A stretch of 64,000 bases of DNA from Paenarthrobacter sp. PH39-S1 (lineage in GTDB: Bacteria > Actinomycetota > Actinomycetes > Actinomycetales > Micrococcaceae). The translations under genes were made by a program, and so were the position numbers. Every line of letters begins with the position of its first letter. The stretch's first letter is position 1. The notes under the pieces are model-generated. The model did not search any database, was not told where the DNA came from, and saw only the letters and a list, made by a program, of their open reading frames with translations. Location: positions 106,690 to 170,689 of the forward strand of contig NZ_JASISR010000005.1 of NCBI RefSeq assembly GCF_030063245.1. The letters are read 5' to 3'. Of the stretch, positions 1-9,133 are shown in pieces.

Positions 1-1
1 G

Positions 2-193
2 GGGCTGGTAGGCCTGGGCATCAGCGAAGTTCTGCTGCTGATCGTGCTGATCCTGCTGGCCGCGGCCAGTTTGGTTACGATCTTCCAGCGAATCATGACC
101 GTCCGCCGGCAGGCTTTCAGGCTCGACGGCGGCACTGATAGTGCCCGTGCGCGTGCGGTACGGAGACCCAAATCCGCACGGCAAAAGCGCTGA
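2..193 (+). CDS. C-terminal end of a membrane protein, possibly a PgsA-type CDP-alcohol phosphatidyltransferase (partial)
   Basis: Only the last 63 residues are in the window; the 5' part lies upstream. Visible are one long hydrophobic segment (about residues 9-29 of the fragment), then the turn VTIFQRIMTVRRQ and an Arg/Lys-rich hydrophilic tail ending at TGA 191-193. A last membrane helix followed by a QR...VRRQ turn resembles the end of the PgsA/phosphatidylinositol-phosphate synthase group, and in actinobacteria pgsA lies a few genes from pdxS (Rv2612c and Rv2606c in M. tuberculosis). The fragment is too short to exclude another small membrane protein. The 199 bases between it and pdxS hold no gene I can support. 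Confidence 0.4.
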   Translation, partial: GLVGLGISEVLLLIVLILLAAASLVTIFQRIMTVRRQAFRLDGGTDSARARAVRRPKSARQKR

Positions 194-392
194 TCCCGCG
201 GCCCCGTCCGGGCGCCCCCGTCCCGTCCGGCGGCACAACAGCCCGGAAGACACCCGGCAGCCATCCGTAATCCGCTGCGTGTCTCAACGTGCCTGGCCCG
301 AATTAAGTCCTGCCGGGCCGGAGGACTACGATTGACCTGTCTAGTGATGCCTTACGCAAGAGGCTCTCATCTACTTTCCCATAGGGGTTTTT

Positions 393-1331
393 GTGTCTAC
401 ACCTGAGGTAACGCCCGTGTCCGGTCCCGTCAGCGGCGGCGCAACAGTGAACGTGACCGGCAGTAGCCGGGTCAAGCGCGGCATGGCCGAGATGCTTAAG
501 GGCGGCGTCATCATGGACGTCATCAACGTCGAACAGGCCCGCATCGCCGAGGATGCCGGCGCGGTTGCTGTCATGGCGCTGGAGCGTGTTCCCGCCGATA
601 TCCGCGCCCAAGGCGGCGTCTCGCGGATGAGTGACCCGGACATGATCGACAAGATCATTGAAGCCGTCTCGGTTCCTGTGATGGCGAAGGCGCGCATCGG
701 TCACTTCGTTGAGGCGCAGGTGCTGCAGTCCCTGGGCGTGGACTATATCGACGAGTCGGAAGTTCTGACGCCGGCGGACTATACCCACCACATTGACAAG
801 TGGAACTTCACGGTTCCCTTCGTCTGTGGGGCCACCAACCTTGGTGAGGCCTTGCGCCGCATCAATGAAGGGGCGGCAATGATCCGTTCCAAGGGTGAGG
901 CGGGCACGGGGGACGTATCCAATGCCACCACCCACATGCGCCAGATCCGCGCCGAAATCCGCCGGCTGTCCACGCTCGCGGAGGATGAACTCTACGTCGC
1001 CGCCAAGGAACTCCAGGCTCCGTATGAATTGGTGAAGGAAATTGCGCAGACCGGGAAGCTGCCGGTGGTGCTCTTTACGGCCGGCGGCATCGCCACTCCG
1101 TCCGACGCTGCGATGATGATGCAGCTGGGAGCCGACGGCGTCTTCGTCGGCTCGGGCATCTTCAAATCCGGCAATCCCGCGGAGCGTGCCGCCGCCGTTG
1201 TAAAGGCGACCACGTTCTATGACGACGCTGATGTCATCGCTAAGGTCTCGCGGGGGCTGGGCGAGGCCATGGTCGGTATCAACGTGGACGAAATTCCCGA
1301 GCCGCATCGTCTGGCCACGCGCGGCTGGTAA
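393..1331 (+). CDS. pdxS: Pyridoxal 5'-phosphate synthase lyase subunit PdxS
   Basis: PdxS condenses ribose 5-phosphate, glyceraldehyde 3-phosphate and ammonia into pyridoxal 5'-phosphate. The ammonia is channelled from the glutaminase subunit PdxT, and the active enzyme is a cytoplasmic 12+12 complex. The 312-residue protein has the family's usual length. It shows the Schiff-base lysine region [11 protein letters not shown] (about residue 98) and the phosphate-binding loop GEAGTGDV (about residue 167), followed by [30 protein letters not shown]. The start is GTG 393, 6 bases after AGGGG. A strong terminator follows directly. Its partner pdxT is not adjacent: it starts at 6248 behind an accessory block. 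Product certain from the motifs; N-terminal 20 residues are low-complexity and could be trimmed by a later start. Confidence 0.97.
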   Translation: MSTPEVTPVSGPVSGGATVNVTGSSRVKRGMAEMLKGGVIMDVINVEQARIAEDAGAVAVMALERVPADIRAQGGVSRMSDPDMIDKIIEAVSVPVMAKARIGHFVEAQVLQSLGVDYIDESEVLTPADYTHHIDKWNFTVPFVCGATNLGEALRRINEGAAMIRSKGEAGTGDVSNATTHMRQIRAEIRRLSTLAEDELYVAAKELQAPYELVKEIAQTGKLPVVLFTAGGIATPSDAAMMMQLGADGVFVGSGIFKSGNPAERAAAVVKATTFYDDADVIAKVSRGLGEAMVGINVDEIPEPHRLATRGW

Positions 1332-1337
1332 CCATGA

Positions 1338-1378
1338 GAACGGGTCCGTCACCATCCGGTGGCGGACCCGTTCTATCC
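1338..1378 (+). terminator. Rho-independent-type terminator of pdxS
   Basis: A near-perfect inverted repeat begins 6 bases after the pdxS stop: arms 1338-1353 and 1358-1373 (GAACGGGTCCG...CGGACCCGTTC) pair over 16 bases with one G-U wobble around the loop ATCC. Only a short T-containing stretch follows, as is common in actinobacterial terminators. It closes the pdxS transcript, so pdxT must be transcribed separately. Confidence 0.8.
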
Positions 1379-1507
1379 CGCGTCGCGACCAGCCGGCATC
1401 GACGGTAGGGAACGGGATTATGCCGGCAGCCGGGACCCGGTCGTAACGGACTTGGGTCGCAGCGGCGGTAGTAACGGACGCGGTTGTATCGGGCCGATGC
1501 GGAGTCC

Positions 1508-2773
1508 ATGATAGGCACCATGGACCCGGAGACTGATGTGTGCATCGTTGGCGGCGGACCGGCAGGCATGATGCTCGGCCTCCTGCTGGCGCGCCAGGGC
1601 GTGGATGTCACCGTGCTGGAGAAGCACGCGGACTTTCTGCGCGATTTCCGTGGCGACACGGTGCATCCGTCCACCTTGGACGTGCTGGATCAACTGGGCC
1701 TGGCGGAGGCGGCAGCGGAGGTTCCACACCGCGATGTCGCGGAGCTGCGCACAACGTTTGCCGACGGCACGTATCGGGTGGCCGATTTTTCCCGGCTGCA
1801 CGCGGCTCATGGTTACATCCGCTTTATGCCGCAGTCGGATTTCCTGGCGGTATTGGCAGGTGCCGCCGTGAAGCTGCCTGGCTTCCGGCTGCTGCGCAGT
1901 CATGAAGCGGTCGGTCTGCTGGAACGAAACGGGGTTATCCGCGGTGTTCGGGTGGAGGGGCCGGACGGCATCATGGACGTGACGGCGAAACTGAGCGTGG
2001 CCGCCGACGGGCGGAACTCGGTCCTGCGCCGGCGCGCGGGTCTGCAGCCGCGGGAGTTTGGGGCGCCCATGGATGTACTGTGGTTCCGCCTCAGCCGCAG
2101 AGCGGGAGCGGCCGAGGGGCTGGATATGCATTTTGGCCCGGGCCGCGTACTCCTGGCCATCGACCGTGGCGAGTACTGGCAGGTCGCGTATGTAATCCCC
2201 AAAGGCGGGGACGAACGGGTGCGTGCGGCAGGCATCGAAGTGCTGCGGGAATCTGTAGCGGATCTGGTCCCGTCGCTGGCAAACGCCGTGGCCGAAGTGC
2301 GCGATTTCGGTGATGTCAGCACGCTGACCGTGCGGCTGGACAGGCTACGACGCTGGTCCGTACCAGGACTGTTGTTCATCGGGGACGCAGCGCATGCCAT
2401 GTCCCCGATCGGCGGCGTCGGCATTAATCTGGCCATCCAGGACGCGGTCTGTGCCGCCCGCATACTGGCCGGCCCGCTGCACCTCGGGACCCCGGACAGC
2501 CGGACGCTCGCCTTGATCCACAGGCGTCGTTGGTTCCCGACCGCCGGAACACAGCTGCTGCAGCGGACGGCACAGCGCTTCCTGGTACTGCCAATGCTGG
2601 GCAGCACAGAGCCGGTGAATGCGCCCCGAATGCTGCGGCTGCTCGGTCGACTACCCATGCTGCAGGTCCTGCCGGCGAGAATCATCGGCATCGGGCTGCG
2701 TCCCGAACGGTTGGGCCCCGGGCGGCGGGGCTTCGGGCGCCCGTGGCGTCGCCATCTCACCCGGACGGGCTGA
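1508..2773 (+). CDS. FAD-dependent class A flavoprotein monooxygenase/oxidoreductase
   Basis: A PF01494-type aromatic-ring hydroxylase-like flavoprotein; the substrate cannot be read from the sequence. Three FAD/NAD(P)H motifs are in order: the N-terminal Rossmann motif VGGGPAGMMLGLLLARQG (about residues 12-30), the DG motif AADGRNSVLRR (about 164) and the GD motif LLFIGDAAHAMSPIGGVGIN (about 289). About 421 residues, a normal length. Starts possible at TTG 1484, ATG 1508 and ATG 1520; GGAG at 1501-1504 is close to 1508 and far from 1520, so the start is uncertain by a few codons. It stands alone on the plus strand after the pdxS terminator and is followed by the DUF4262 gene. Absence from the usual pdxS-pdxT spacing suggests an accessory insertion. 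Confidence 0.88.
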   Translation: MIGTMDPETDVCIVGGGPAGMMLGLLLARQGVDVTVLEKHADFLRDFRGDTVHPSTLDVLDQLGLAEAAAEVPHRDVAELRTTFADGTYRVADFSRLHAAHGYIRFMPQSDFLAVLAGAAVKLPGFRLLRSHEAVGLLERNGVIRGVRVEGPDGIMDVTAKLSVAADGRNSVLRRRAGLQPREFGAPMDVLWFRLSRRAGAAEGLDMHFGPGRVLLAIDRGEYWQVAYVIPKGGDERVRAAGIEVLRESVADLVPSLANAVAEVRDFGDVSTLTVRLDRLRRWSVPGLLFIGDAAHAMSPIGGVGINLAIQDAVCAARILAGPLHLGTPDSRTLALIHRRRWFPTAGTQLLQRTAQRFLVLPMLGSTEPVNAPRMLRLLGRLPMLQVLPARIIGIGLRPERLGPGRRGFGRPWRRHLTRTG

Positions 2774-2928
2774 CCGGCAGGCCGGTTCCGCTTCATCAGG
2801 CATCCTGCTTCAAAGCTGCGCCAGCTCTTCCGCCGATCATGTCTTCCGCCGGTTGGAACTGGCCGCCGAAACTGTCGGTGCTCCTCGCGATGATGAACGT
2901 ACGGATTTGTTCCACGAAGGAGGACATG

Positions 2929-3420
2929 ATGTGTGACATGTGCAATGGCGCCACCGCCGAAGAAGCCAATGAGAAGTTCCGCCGGATGCTTGACCGGTAC
3001 GGAGTTGCCATTCAGGGTGTGGAGGGGGATTCCGCCAACACGGCCTTCGCCTACACCGTGGGGCTCACGGCCCTTCAGGGGCATCCGGAGCTGCTGATGA
3101 GCGGCCGCCCGCTGCAGGATATGGCGCGGCTGCTCAATGAACTCGCCGACATGGTACGTTTCGGCGGCCGCCGGCTCGAGGCCGGCATGCTGGTAGCGCT
3201 GCAGGGCCGGTCGGTTCAGCTGCTCGACATTCCACGGGCCAGCACCGTGTTGCTGACGGCGGACACGTACTACGGCGAAGGGGTCCGGGCGCTTCAGGCC
3301 ATTTGGGCGGACGACGACGGTCACTTGCCTTGGGAGCAGCGCGTTCCGGACACGCTCACGCAACCGATGTACTGCATGAACGCCGCCGCGTTTAGCCGGA
3401 CCGGCCGTGGCAGCGCCTGA
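2929..3420 (+). CDS. DUF4262 domain protein
   Basis: A 163-residue cytoplasmic protein with the layout of the DUF4262 family: MCDMCNGATAEEANEK at the N-terminus, then YGVAIQGVEGD, FAYTVGLTALQGHPELLMSG and a C-terminal W-rich part. The family has no established function. The open frame reaches back into the preceding gene, but the start is set at ATG 2929 by a perfect AAGGAGG (2917-2923) five bases upstream; ATG 2926 and ATG 2938 are alternatives. It has two Cys close together (CDMC) near the N-terminus, which could bind metal, but that is inference. Its stop is 18 bases from the convergent stop of the AsnB fusion gene. Confidence 0.82.
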   Translation: MCDMCNGATAEEANEKFRRMLDRYGVAIQGVEGDSANTAFAYTVGLTALQGHPELLMSGRPLQDMARLLNELADMVRFGGRRLEAGMLVALQGRSVQLLDIPRASTVLLTADTYYGEGVRALQAIWADDDGHLPWEQRVPDTLTQPMYCMNAAAFSRTGRGSA

Positions 3421-3438
3421 CAGGCCAACCGCCGTCTC

Positions 3439-6129
3439 CTATTGGCGCCTGAACACCATGGACATGGGCGTGGTCTCCGTCGTCTGGCCCTGCGGATTAT
3501 CCCGGAAGATACCTTCCACGACGGTCTGCGCCAATCCGGTGTCGTGTCCCAGCGCGACCACACCGAGGTCATTGGCGTCCATGATGGCCGTTCCGGCGAA
3601 TGTGGCGGCGAATTCCTTGGGCACGCGCCCACGGACCAGCGCGCTCAGCCGGACGGCAACACCTTCGGGATCCAACGGCGCGTACTTGACGGAGTGAGTC
3701 GAGGTGCCGACCTGGTAGCCGGCAGCTCCGTCAATGGCGTTGATGTTGTGGCCCACGACCTCGTAGAAGACTCCCGATTTGCCCTGCAGCTTGCCGACAA
3801 CGCTGCGCCCGGCAGCGTACAGCAGCCGGGGGAGCCCGACCTCGTCGATGGCGAGCTGCATGGACCAGGGGCTGGCCAGCCCGATGCCGCCCGGATTGCG
3901 GGTCACAAAGCGGCTCAGTATCCGGGCGGCGGGGGTGACCTTGATGTCCCAGACCGGAATGGACCGTCCCTGCGTCATGGCAACGATCTTCTCGCTGACG
4001 AAGAGGTACCACGGCGTTCCGGACGTGGCGGCCTGATGCTCGTCGCCTGCCTCCGGAAGTCCGGCGAAAAAGCGCTCCACATAGCCCATAACGGCCGGGT
4101 CGAAGTCGGTGTCCTTGTAGAACACTTCGGTGCGCAGCGGGTAACGGCGGTAAGTGCCGCCACCTGTTTCCTTGCCATCAGAGGCGACCGTAATGTCCAG
4201 CTGCTTGTCGGCGTTCGGAACGTAGTCGCTCTTGTCTGCGATGCCAGCCTTGACTTCCGGCTCGTCGAAAAATTCACGCAGCCAGAGCTCGGTGTTAAGC
4301 AGCCGCCAGAAGACCATGGTAGAGGCGCTGCTCTTGCCGGTCAGGTACTCCTCAAAGGCGTAAAGGACGGCGTTCTGGTCCCAGTACGGTCGGTTCCCGA
4401 AGGACGAGGACAGGAAGATTTCGTAGATTCTTTCCTTCATCAGGATGAACCATTCCGCTTCCGGCGTGGTGAACCCGATCTTGTTGCGGCGGTTGCTGAT
4501 CATTTCCGGAAGCAGGTCCCGGGTGGCGTCGCGCAGGATCCGCTTGTTCCAGCCGCCCTTGATGATCGATTCATCATCGAGGCTGAAGAGGAATTTCACC
4601 ACTTCCTTATCCAGGAAGGGAACGCGGCCCTCGAGGGAGAAACGCATCGTGTTCTTGTCCTCATAGCGCAGCACGGCCGGCAGTGACTTGTGGAACAGAT
4701 CGTCGATCAGCCGCAGTTTGAGGTTGTCGGCAATATTGGAGAACTTCTCGCCCTTGTGCGCGGCGGTGAAATCCTTCTTCAGCAGCGACGAGATGGCCAG
4801 CGGCTTTTTGGCCGTTAGCATGCCGCGCACCCGGAAACGTCCCAGCCGGAAGAGAATGTCGGCGCTGGAGGCCATCTCCTTGGCCAGCTTGGCCCGCTGG
4901 CCGTTCTTTTTCAGCTGTCGAAGGTAGGCGAAATAGTACGGGATGTAGCCGGCCATCATTTCGTCGGCGCCCTGACCGTCCAGCAGCACCGTGACGTGCT
5001 TGGAGGCCTCCTGCATGACCCGGTATTGCGCGTAGGGCCCGGACGAGATGATTGGCTCCTCCATGGTGCGGATGAAGTCGTCCAGGTCCTTGGCGAATTC
5101 CTCCGCTTTGGGCAGGATCTTATGGCTGGTGACATTGCCCGTGCAGGTGGCAAGAACGGCGTCGGCGTACTTTTCCTCGTCATTGATCGAGTTCGGGAAG
5201 ATCGCCGAGAACGTCTGCTGGGTGGCGCCGAGGGAGTCGGTGGCCGCCGCTTTCTCCTGCATGAGTTTGTTGATCGTCACGACGACGGCGGACGAGTCCA
5301 GTCCGCCGGAAAGGGCCGTGCCCACGGGGACTTCGGACTGCAGGCGCAGGCGAACACCCTCGGTGAAACGGCTGCGGTATTCGGCTATGACGTCCTGGCT
5401 GTACGGGGTGCCGATCCTGGCCAGCTCGGCGAGCTCTTCCTTGAACCGCGTGTAGGGGCTGACGGTGAAGCCCGCCGGGGCGCCGGCGCTGGTATCGACC
5501 ACGAGTTTTTCGCCGGGCATGAGCTTGTACACGCCGTCGAAGAACGTCTGGGCTTCCTCATCGTGGATGCGGAACTGCAGGTACCGGTAGAGAATCCGCT
5601 CGTTGGGGGCGGTTTCCAGTCTGCCCGTTGCCAGCAGGGGCTTGATTTCCGAGCCGAAGAGCAGCTTCGGGTCCTCGGCGGTGCCGGCATTGGCGTAATA
5701 CAGCGGCTTGATACCGAAGTGGTCGCGGGCCAGGACCAGCCGGTTGTTCTTCCCGTCGTGGATGGCAAAGCCGAACATGCCGTTGAAGCGGTCGAAGGCG
5801 TCGTCGCCCCACTCCTCGTAGGCCTGCAGCACCACCTCGGTGTCCGATACGGTGTTGAAGGTCCGGCCCAACGCCTCGAGTTCGGCCCGCAGATCCAGAT
5901 AGTTGTAGACCTCGCCGTTATAGACCAGGACGGTCTGACCGTCCTGGCTGATCATGGGCTCCTGGCCATGAGCGACGTCGATGATGGACAGCCGTCGGTG
6001 AGCCAGGCCCACCTCTCCGTTGGTGTAGTACCCCTCGCCGTCGGGGCCCCGGTGCACAATGCACGCATTCATCTCCCGCAGGAGAGCTTCATCTTCCCCA
6101 AAACCGTAGTAACCGGCGATTCCGCACAT
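3439..6129 (-). CDS. Asparagine synthetase B fused to a CofE-like (F420-0:gamma-glutamyl ligase-like) domain
   Basis: An 896-residue two-part protein. Residues 1 to about 645 are a complete class B asparagine synthetase: catalytic Cys2 of the N-terminal glutaminase (MCGIAGYYG), YNGEVYN, and the ATP-pyrophosphatase loop SGGLDSS (about 276-282), with the mid-region [11 protein letters not shown]. Residues from about 655 to 896 are a second domain with [56 protein letters not shown] and the end [13 protein letters not shown]...IFRDNPQGQ, which I recognise as the F420-0:gamma-glutamyl-ligase-like family (PF01996). Standalone AsnB of this group is about 640 residues, so this is a true fusion in one uninterrupted frame. 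CofE adds glutamate through an amide bond using GTP; the role of the non-F420 homologues is unknown. The upstream strand has TTGACC and TACTAA hexamers but spaced only 11 bases, so the promoter is unclear; GAGG precedes the ATG. Confidence 0.9.
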   Translation of the reverse strand: MCGIAGYYGFGEDEALLREMNACIVHRGPDGEGYYTNGEVGLAHRRLSIIDVAHGQEPMISQDGQTVLVYNGEVYNYLDLRAELEALGRTFNTVSDTEVVLQAYEEWGDDAFDRFNGMFGFAIHDGKNNRLVLARDHFGIKPLYYANAGTAEDPKLLFGSEIKPLLATGRLETAPNERILYRYLQFRIHDEEAQTFFDGVYKLMPGEKLVVDTSAGAPAGFTVSPYTRFKEELAELARIGTPYSQDVIAEYRSRFTEGVRLRLQSEVPVGTALSGGLDSSAVVVTINKLMQEKAAATDSLGATQQTFSAIFPNSINDEEKYADAVLATCTGNVTSHKILPKAEEFAKDLDDFIRTMEEPIISSGPYAQYRVMQEASKHVTVLLDGQGADEMMAGYIPYYFAYLRQLKKNGQRAKLAKEMASSADILFRLGRFRVRGMLTAKKPLAISSLLKKDFTAAHKGEKFSNIADNLKLRLIDDLFHKSLPAVLRYEDKNTMRFSLEGRVPFLDKEVVKFLFSLDDESIIKGGWNKRILRDATRDLLPEMISNRRNKIGFTTPEAEWFILMKERIYEIFLSSSFGNRPYWDQNAVLYAFEEYLTGKSSASTMVFWRLLNTELWLREFFDEPEVKAGIADKSDYVPNADKQLDITVASDGKETGGGTYRRYPLRTEVFYKDTDFDPAVMGYVERFFAGLPEAGDEHQAATSGTPWYLFVSEKIVAMTQGRSIPVWDIKVTPAARILSRFVTRNPGGIGLASPWSMQLAIDEVGLPRLLYAAGRSVVGKLQGKSGVFYEVVGHNINAIDGAAGYQVGTSTHSVKYAPLDPEGVAVRLSALVRGRVPKEFAATFAGTAIMDANDLGVVALGHDTGLAQTVVEGIFRDNPQGQTTETTPMSMVFRRQ

Positions 6130-6235
6130 ACTGCCAACCTCATCTTTAGTACGTCAGTCCTCGGTCAATGCTACTGGGTTGGCGCCGCCGGATTGGCCCG
6201 CGTGCCCTCTCGGACCCGCGGGTGAGGGGGCCCAC

Positions 6236-6241
6236 TATGAT
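6236..6241 (+). promoter_or_regulatory. -10 box of pdxT, probable leaderless start
   Basis: TATGAT lies exactly 6 bases before GTG 6248. Transcription starting about 7 bases after a -10 box would begin at the start codon itself, and no Shine-Dalgarno sequence lies at a useful distance (GAGGGGG at 6224-6230 is 17 bases away). No good -35 box was seen. Confidence 0.5.
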
Positions 6242-6247
6242 GACTTG

Positions 6248-7009
6248 GTGAGCATTCCCAGACCTTCCAACCATCCGCTGACCGTCGGCATTCTGGCCCT
6301 GCAGGGGGACGTCCGCGAGCACGCCCGGGCCATAGAGGCCTCCGGTGCGCGCGCGGTGAGCGTCCGCCGCCCGGCCGAGCTGGCCGCCGTCGACGCCCTG
6401 ATTCTGCCCGGCGGTGAGTCGACAACGATCGACAAGCTGACCCGAATCTTTTCCCTGGCCGAACCGCTGAAGGAGCGCATTGCCGCCGGTTTGCCCGTCT
6501 ACGGCAGCTGCGCCGGGATGATCCTGCTGGCCAACGAAATCGCGGATCCCGCCACGGACCGCGACGGCAACCCACAGCAGACGCTCGGCGGGATGGACAT
6601 CACCGTTCGGCGCAACGCCTTCGGGCGCCAGCGTGACTCCTTCGAGACGGACCTGGATTTTTCCGCGCTCACCGGCTCAGCTGCGACGGGGCACGGCGCG
6701 GCCGTGGTGCATGCGGTTTTTATCCGGGCCCCCTGGGTGGAACGCGTGGGCGATTCCGTGGAGGTGTTGGCGACTGTGCAGTTCCCGCCCGCCCCGAAAT
6801 TGTCCATGCCGGGCTTAACGGGAGCGGAATTACGGGCAGCTGGCGGCCCGGCGCACCCTCAAAACGACCGGACGGCTAGAATCGAAGGTACGAGCCGAGC
6901 AGTGGCGGTGCGGTCCGGGAATTTGCTCGCCACCTCCTTTCATCCGGAGGTCACGGGGGAGCGGCGCATCCACGAGCTGTTTATCCGCATGATTAGAGGA
7001 GAAGCGTAA
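6248..7009 (+). CDS. pdxT: Pyridoxal 5'-phosphate synthase glutaminase subunit PdxT
   Basis: Class I glutamine amidotransferase that hydrolyses glutamine and passes ammonia to PdxS. Visible are [25 protein letters not shown], the nucleophile in GSCAGMI (Cys about 87) and the His-Glu pair in SFHPEV (about 230). At 253 residues it is longer than the roughly 190-200 of typical PdxT; the extra length is an insert of about 40 residues (about 178-220, [16 protein letters not shown] onward) rich in Ala/Gly/Arg just before the last strand. The start is GTG 6248 (TTG 6245 and frames further upstream are alternatives). Three bases separate it from yebC, so the two are probably cotranscribed. Confidence 0.93.
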   Translation: MSIPRPSNHPLTVGILALQGDVREHARAIEASGARAVSVRRPAELAAVDALILPGGESTTIDKLTRIFSLAEPLKERIAAGLPVYGSCAGMILLANEIADPATDRDGNPQQTLGGMDITVRRNAFGRQRDSFETDLDFSALTGSAATGHGAAVVHAVFIRAPWVERVGDSVEVLATVQFPPAPKLSMPGLTGAELRAAGGPAHPQNDRTARIEGTSRAVAVRSGNLLATSFHPEVTGERRIHELFIRMIRGEA

Positions 7010-7012
7010 AGC

Positions 7013-7768
7013 ATGTCAGGGCACTCCAAATGGGCAACCACCAAGCACAAAAAAGCTGTCATTGACGGCCGGCGTGCGAAGTCCTTTGCCAAGCTGATCA
7101 AGAACATTGAAGTCGCCGCCCGCATCGGCGGCGCCGATATGGTGGGCAACCCGTCCCTGGAACTCGCCGTCTCCAAGGCCAAAAAGACATCGGTGCCGGC
7201 GGACAATATCGATCGCGCGATCAAGCGCGGCTCCGGCCAGCTCGGCGACGCGGTGGATTACCAGACCATCATGTACGAAGGGTATGGTCCGCAGGGTACC
7301 GCGATTTTGATTGAATGTCTGACGGACAATAAGAACCGCGCAGCCTCCGAGGTGCGGCTGGTGGTGGGACGCAACGGGGGGAACATGGGCGATCCCGGAT
7401 CCGTGGCCTATATGTTCGCCCGTAAAGGCGTCGTGTCGCTGGCCAAGAAGGAGCTGTCCGAAGACGACGTTCTGATGGCGGTCCTCGACGCGGGAGCGGA
7501 AGAGGTCAAGGATGACGGCGAGAATTTCGAGGTCATCTCCGAACCCCAGGATCTGCCCGCGATCCGGGCCGCGCTGGCCGAGGCCGGCATCGAGTACGAC
7601 TCCGACGAGGCCGGTTTTGTACCGTCCATGCAGGTGGAACTTGATGTGGAGCACGCCCGCAAGTTCATGAAGCTCTACGACGCGTTGGAGGATCTGGATG
7701 ACGTCCAGAACATTTACTCCAATGCGGACGTCAGCGCCGAGGTCATGGCCCAGCTGGACGAGGACTGA
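7013..7768 (+). CDS. yebC: YebC/PmpR-type translation-rescue or transcription factor
   Basis: 251-residue protein of normal family length starting [21 protein letters not shown], the universal YebC N-terminus. YebC/TACO1 proteins act in the cytoplasm; recent work links them to translation through difficult peptide motifs, earlier work to transcriptional control of nearby genes. It has the acidic C-terminal domain ([18 protein letters not shown]). AGAGGAGAAG lies 5-13 bases upstream of the ATG, inside the last codons of pdxT. The order yebC-ruvC-ruvA-ruvB is widely conserved in bacteria, and ruvC begins 2 bases after the stop. Confidence 0.96.
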   Translation: MSGHSKWATTKHKKAVIDGRRAKSFAKLIKNIEVAARIGGADMVGNPSLELAVSKAKKTSVPADNIDRAIKRGSGQLGDAVDYQTIMYEGYGPQGTAILIECLTDNKNRAASEVRLVVGRNGGNMGDPGSVAYMFARKGVVSLAKKELSEDDVLMAVLDAGAEEVKDDGENFEVISEPQDLPAIRAALAEAGIEYDSDEAGFVPSMQVELDVEHARKFMKLYDALEDLDDVQNIYSNADVSAEVMAQLDED

Positions 7769-7770
7769 CG

Positions 7771-8379
7771 CTGCGTGTTTTGGGTGTGGACCCCGGCCTG
7801 ACGCGCTGCGGGCTTGGCGTGGTCGACGTGGAGCCGAACCGGCGGGCCACTCTGGTGGCCTTCGGCGTGGTGGGCAGCACCCCCGATAAGGGCCTCGACG
7901 TACGGCTGCTTGTGGTTGCTGACTCCATCGACCGCTGGCTGAAGGAATACAGTCCGGATGTGCTCGCCGTGGAACGGGTGTTTTCGCAGCTCAATGTCAG
8001 TACCGTGATGGGGGTTGCGCAAGCCTCCGGCGTGGTGATCGCTGCCGCTGCACGCCGGGGTATTCCGGTGGCTCTGCACACTCCGTCGGAGGTGAAGGCC
8101 GCCGTGACCGGCAGCGGCCGTGCGGACAAAGCGGCGGTCACCACGATGGTGACAAAGATCCTGCGCCTTGACGCGCCGCCCACTCCTGCCGACGCGGCGG
8201 ACGCCTTAGCGCTGGCCATCACGCACGCCTGGCGGATGGGCCCCCTATCGGTTTCAGCGGCTGACCCGGTTCTCCCGGGCACTTCCCCGTCAGGGGCGAC
8301 GGCGGCGCAGAGGCTATGGCGGGAAGCCGAAGCCAAGGCGAAACGGAACAAGGAAAAGTCGGGCCACAGCTGGCGTTGA
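7771..8379 (+). CDS. ruvC: Holliday junction resolvase RuvC (probable CTG start)
   Basis: Endonuclease that cuts Holliday junctions symmetrically together with RuvAB. The catalytic Asp is in [11 protein letters not shown] at the N-terminus; [22 protein letters not shown] and [12 protein letters not shown] supply the other acidic and structural motifs. Family members nearly all start M-R-V-L-G-V-D-P-G. The first standard start here would be TTG 7780, which removes the first strand and puts the active-site Asp at residue 4. CTG 7771 restores the conserved M-R-V-L start, and GAGGA at 7760-7764 is 6 bases from it but 15 from TTG 7780. I therefore place the start at CTG 7771 (202 residues). The C-terminal 35 residues are a basic, poorly conserved tail. 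Confidence 0.9.
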   Translation: MRVLGVDPGLTRCGLGVVDVEPNRRATLVAFGVVGSTPDKGLDVRLLVVADSIDRWLKEYSPDVLAVERVFSQLNVSTVMGVAQASGVVIAAAARRGIPVALHTPSEVKAAVTGSGRADKAAVTTMVTKILRLDAPPTPADAADALALAITHAWRMGPLSVSAADPVLPGTSPSGATAAQRLWREAEAKAKRNKEKSGHSWR

Positions 8380-8482
8380 GCGTGGCACTCCCGCAATGTC
8401 CGTCTGGTTCGCTACGCTGTTCGTAGATATGTTCTACATGCTGTCGGTTCAACCCGGACGGCCCTATACAAGAGGTAACCCC

Positions 8483-9133
8483 ATGATCAGCTTTGTTCGC
8501 GGACCCGTGGCGCAGGTCGGTCTGTCGTCGGTGGTGATCGATGTGAACGGGATCGGCATGCTGGTCCATGCCACACCCAAAACCCTGGGTGCGCTCCGGA
8601 CCGGCCAGGAGGCAACCCTGACCACGTCCATGATCGTCCGCGAGGATTCGATGACCCTATACGGTTTCGACAACAGCGGCGAGCGGGAGGTCTTCGACGT
8701 CCTGCTCAGCGTCAGCGGGATCGGTCCGCGGCTGGCCCTGGCGGTCCTGGCCGTGCATGAACCCGAAACCATCCGTGTCGCGGTCGCCGGTGGCGACGGC
8801 AAAACGTTCACCAAGGTTCCCGGCATCGGCCCGAAGGTCGCCGGCCGAATAGTGCTCGAACTGACCGGAAAACTGCATCCGGAGGGAACCGGCACCGGAT
8901 CTGCGGCGGGCGCCGTTGCGGTTCGCGCCGCCTGGAAACCGCAGGTCATTGCGGCCATGACCGGGCTGGGCTGGTCCGAGAAGGACGCCGCGGCGAGCAT
9001 CGACAGGGCCACGGCGGACGATCCGGCCCTGCTGGAGAGCGCGAATGTCGCGGCCATTCTGCGGGCCACGCTGCGCTGGCTCGGCCAGGACAGTTCCCGG
9101 GGGTCTGCCGGCGGAGTGCGGGCCCGTGGCTGA
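8483..9133 (+). CDS. ruvA: Holliday junction branch migration protein RuvA
   Basis: RuvA tetramers bind the four-way junction and load the RuvB motor. The 216-residue protein has the three family domains: an N-terminal OB fold ([23 protein letters not shown]), two helix-hairpin-helix motifs ([16 protein letters not shown] and [19 protein letters not shown]) and a C-terminal three-helix domain that contacts RuvB. The open frame extends upstream to 8396, but ATG 8483 with AGAGG 7 bases upstream gives the conserved N-terminus. The last 8 bases overlap ruvB. About 100 bases separate it from ruvC, so it may have its own promoter in addition to read-through. Confidence 0.96.
   Translation: MISFVRGPVAQVGLSSVVIDVNGIGMLVHATPKTLGALRTGQEATLTTSMIVREDSMTLYGFDNSGEREVFDVLLSVSGIGPRLALAVLAVHEPETIRVAVAGGDGKTFTKVPGIGPKVAGRIVLELTGKLHPEGTGTGSAAGAVAVRAAWKPQVIAAMTGLGWSEKDAAASIDRATADDPALLESANVAAILRATLRWLGQDSSRGSAGGVRARG

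Noticed and set aside
303..1355. 350-residue minus-strand open frame opposite pdxS
   Set aside because: It is the antisense shadow of a certain gene; no family resemblance, no ribosome binding site, and composition (His/Arg/Asp-rich) typical of shadows.
1900..3363. 487-residue minus-strand frame across the monooxygenase and DUF4262 genes
   Set aside because: It spans two convincing plus-strand genes and their gap; Pro/Ser/Arg-rich shadow composition.
4996..6225. Plus-strand frames of about 400 residues opposite the AsnB fusion
   Set aside because: Shadow of the minus-strand gene, which has complete catalytic motifs.
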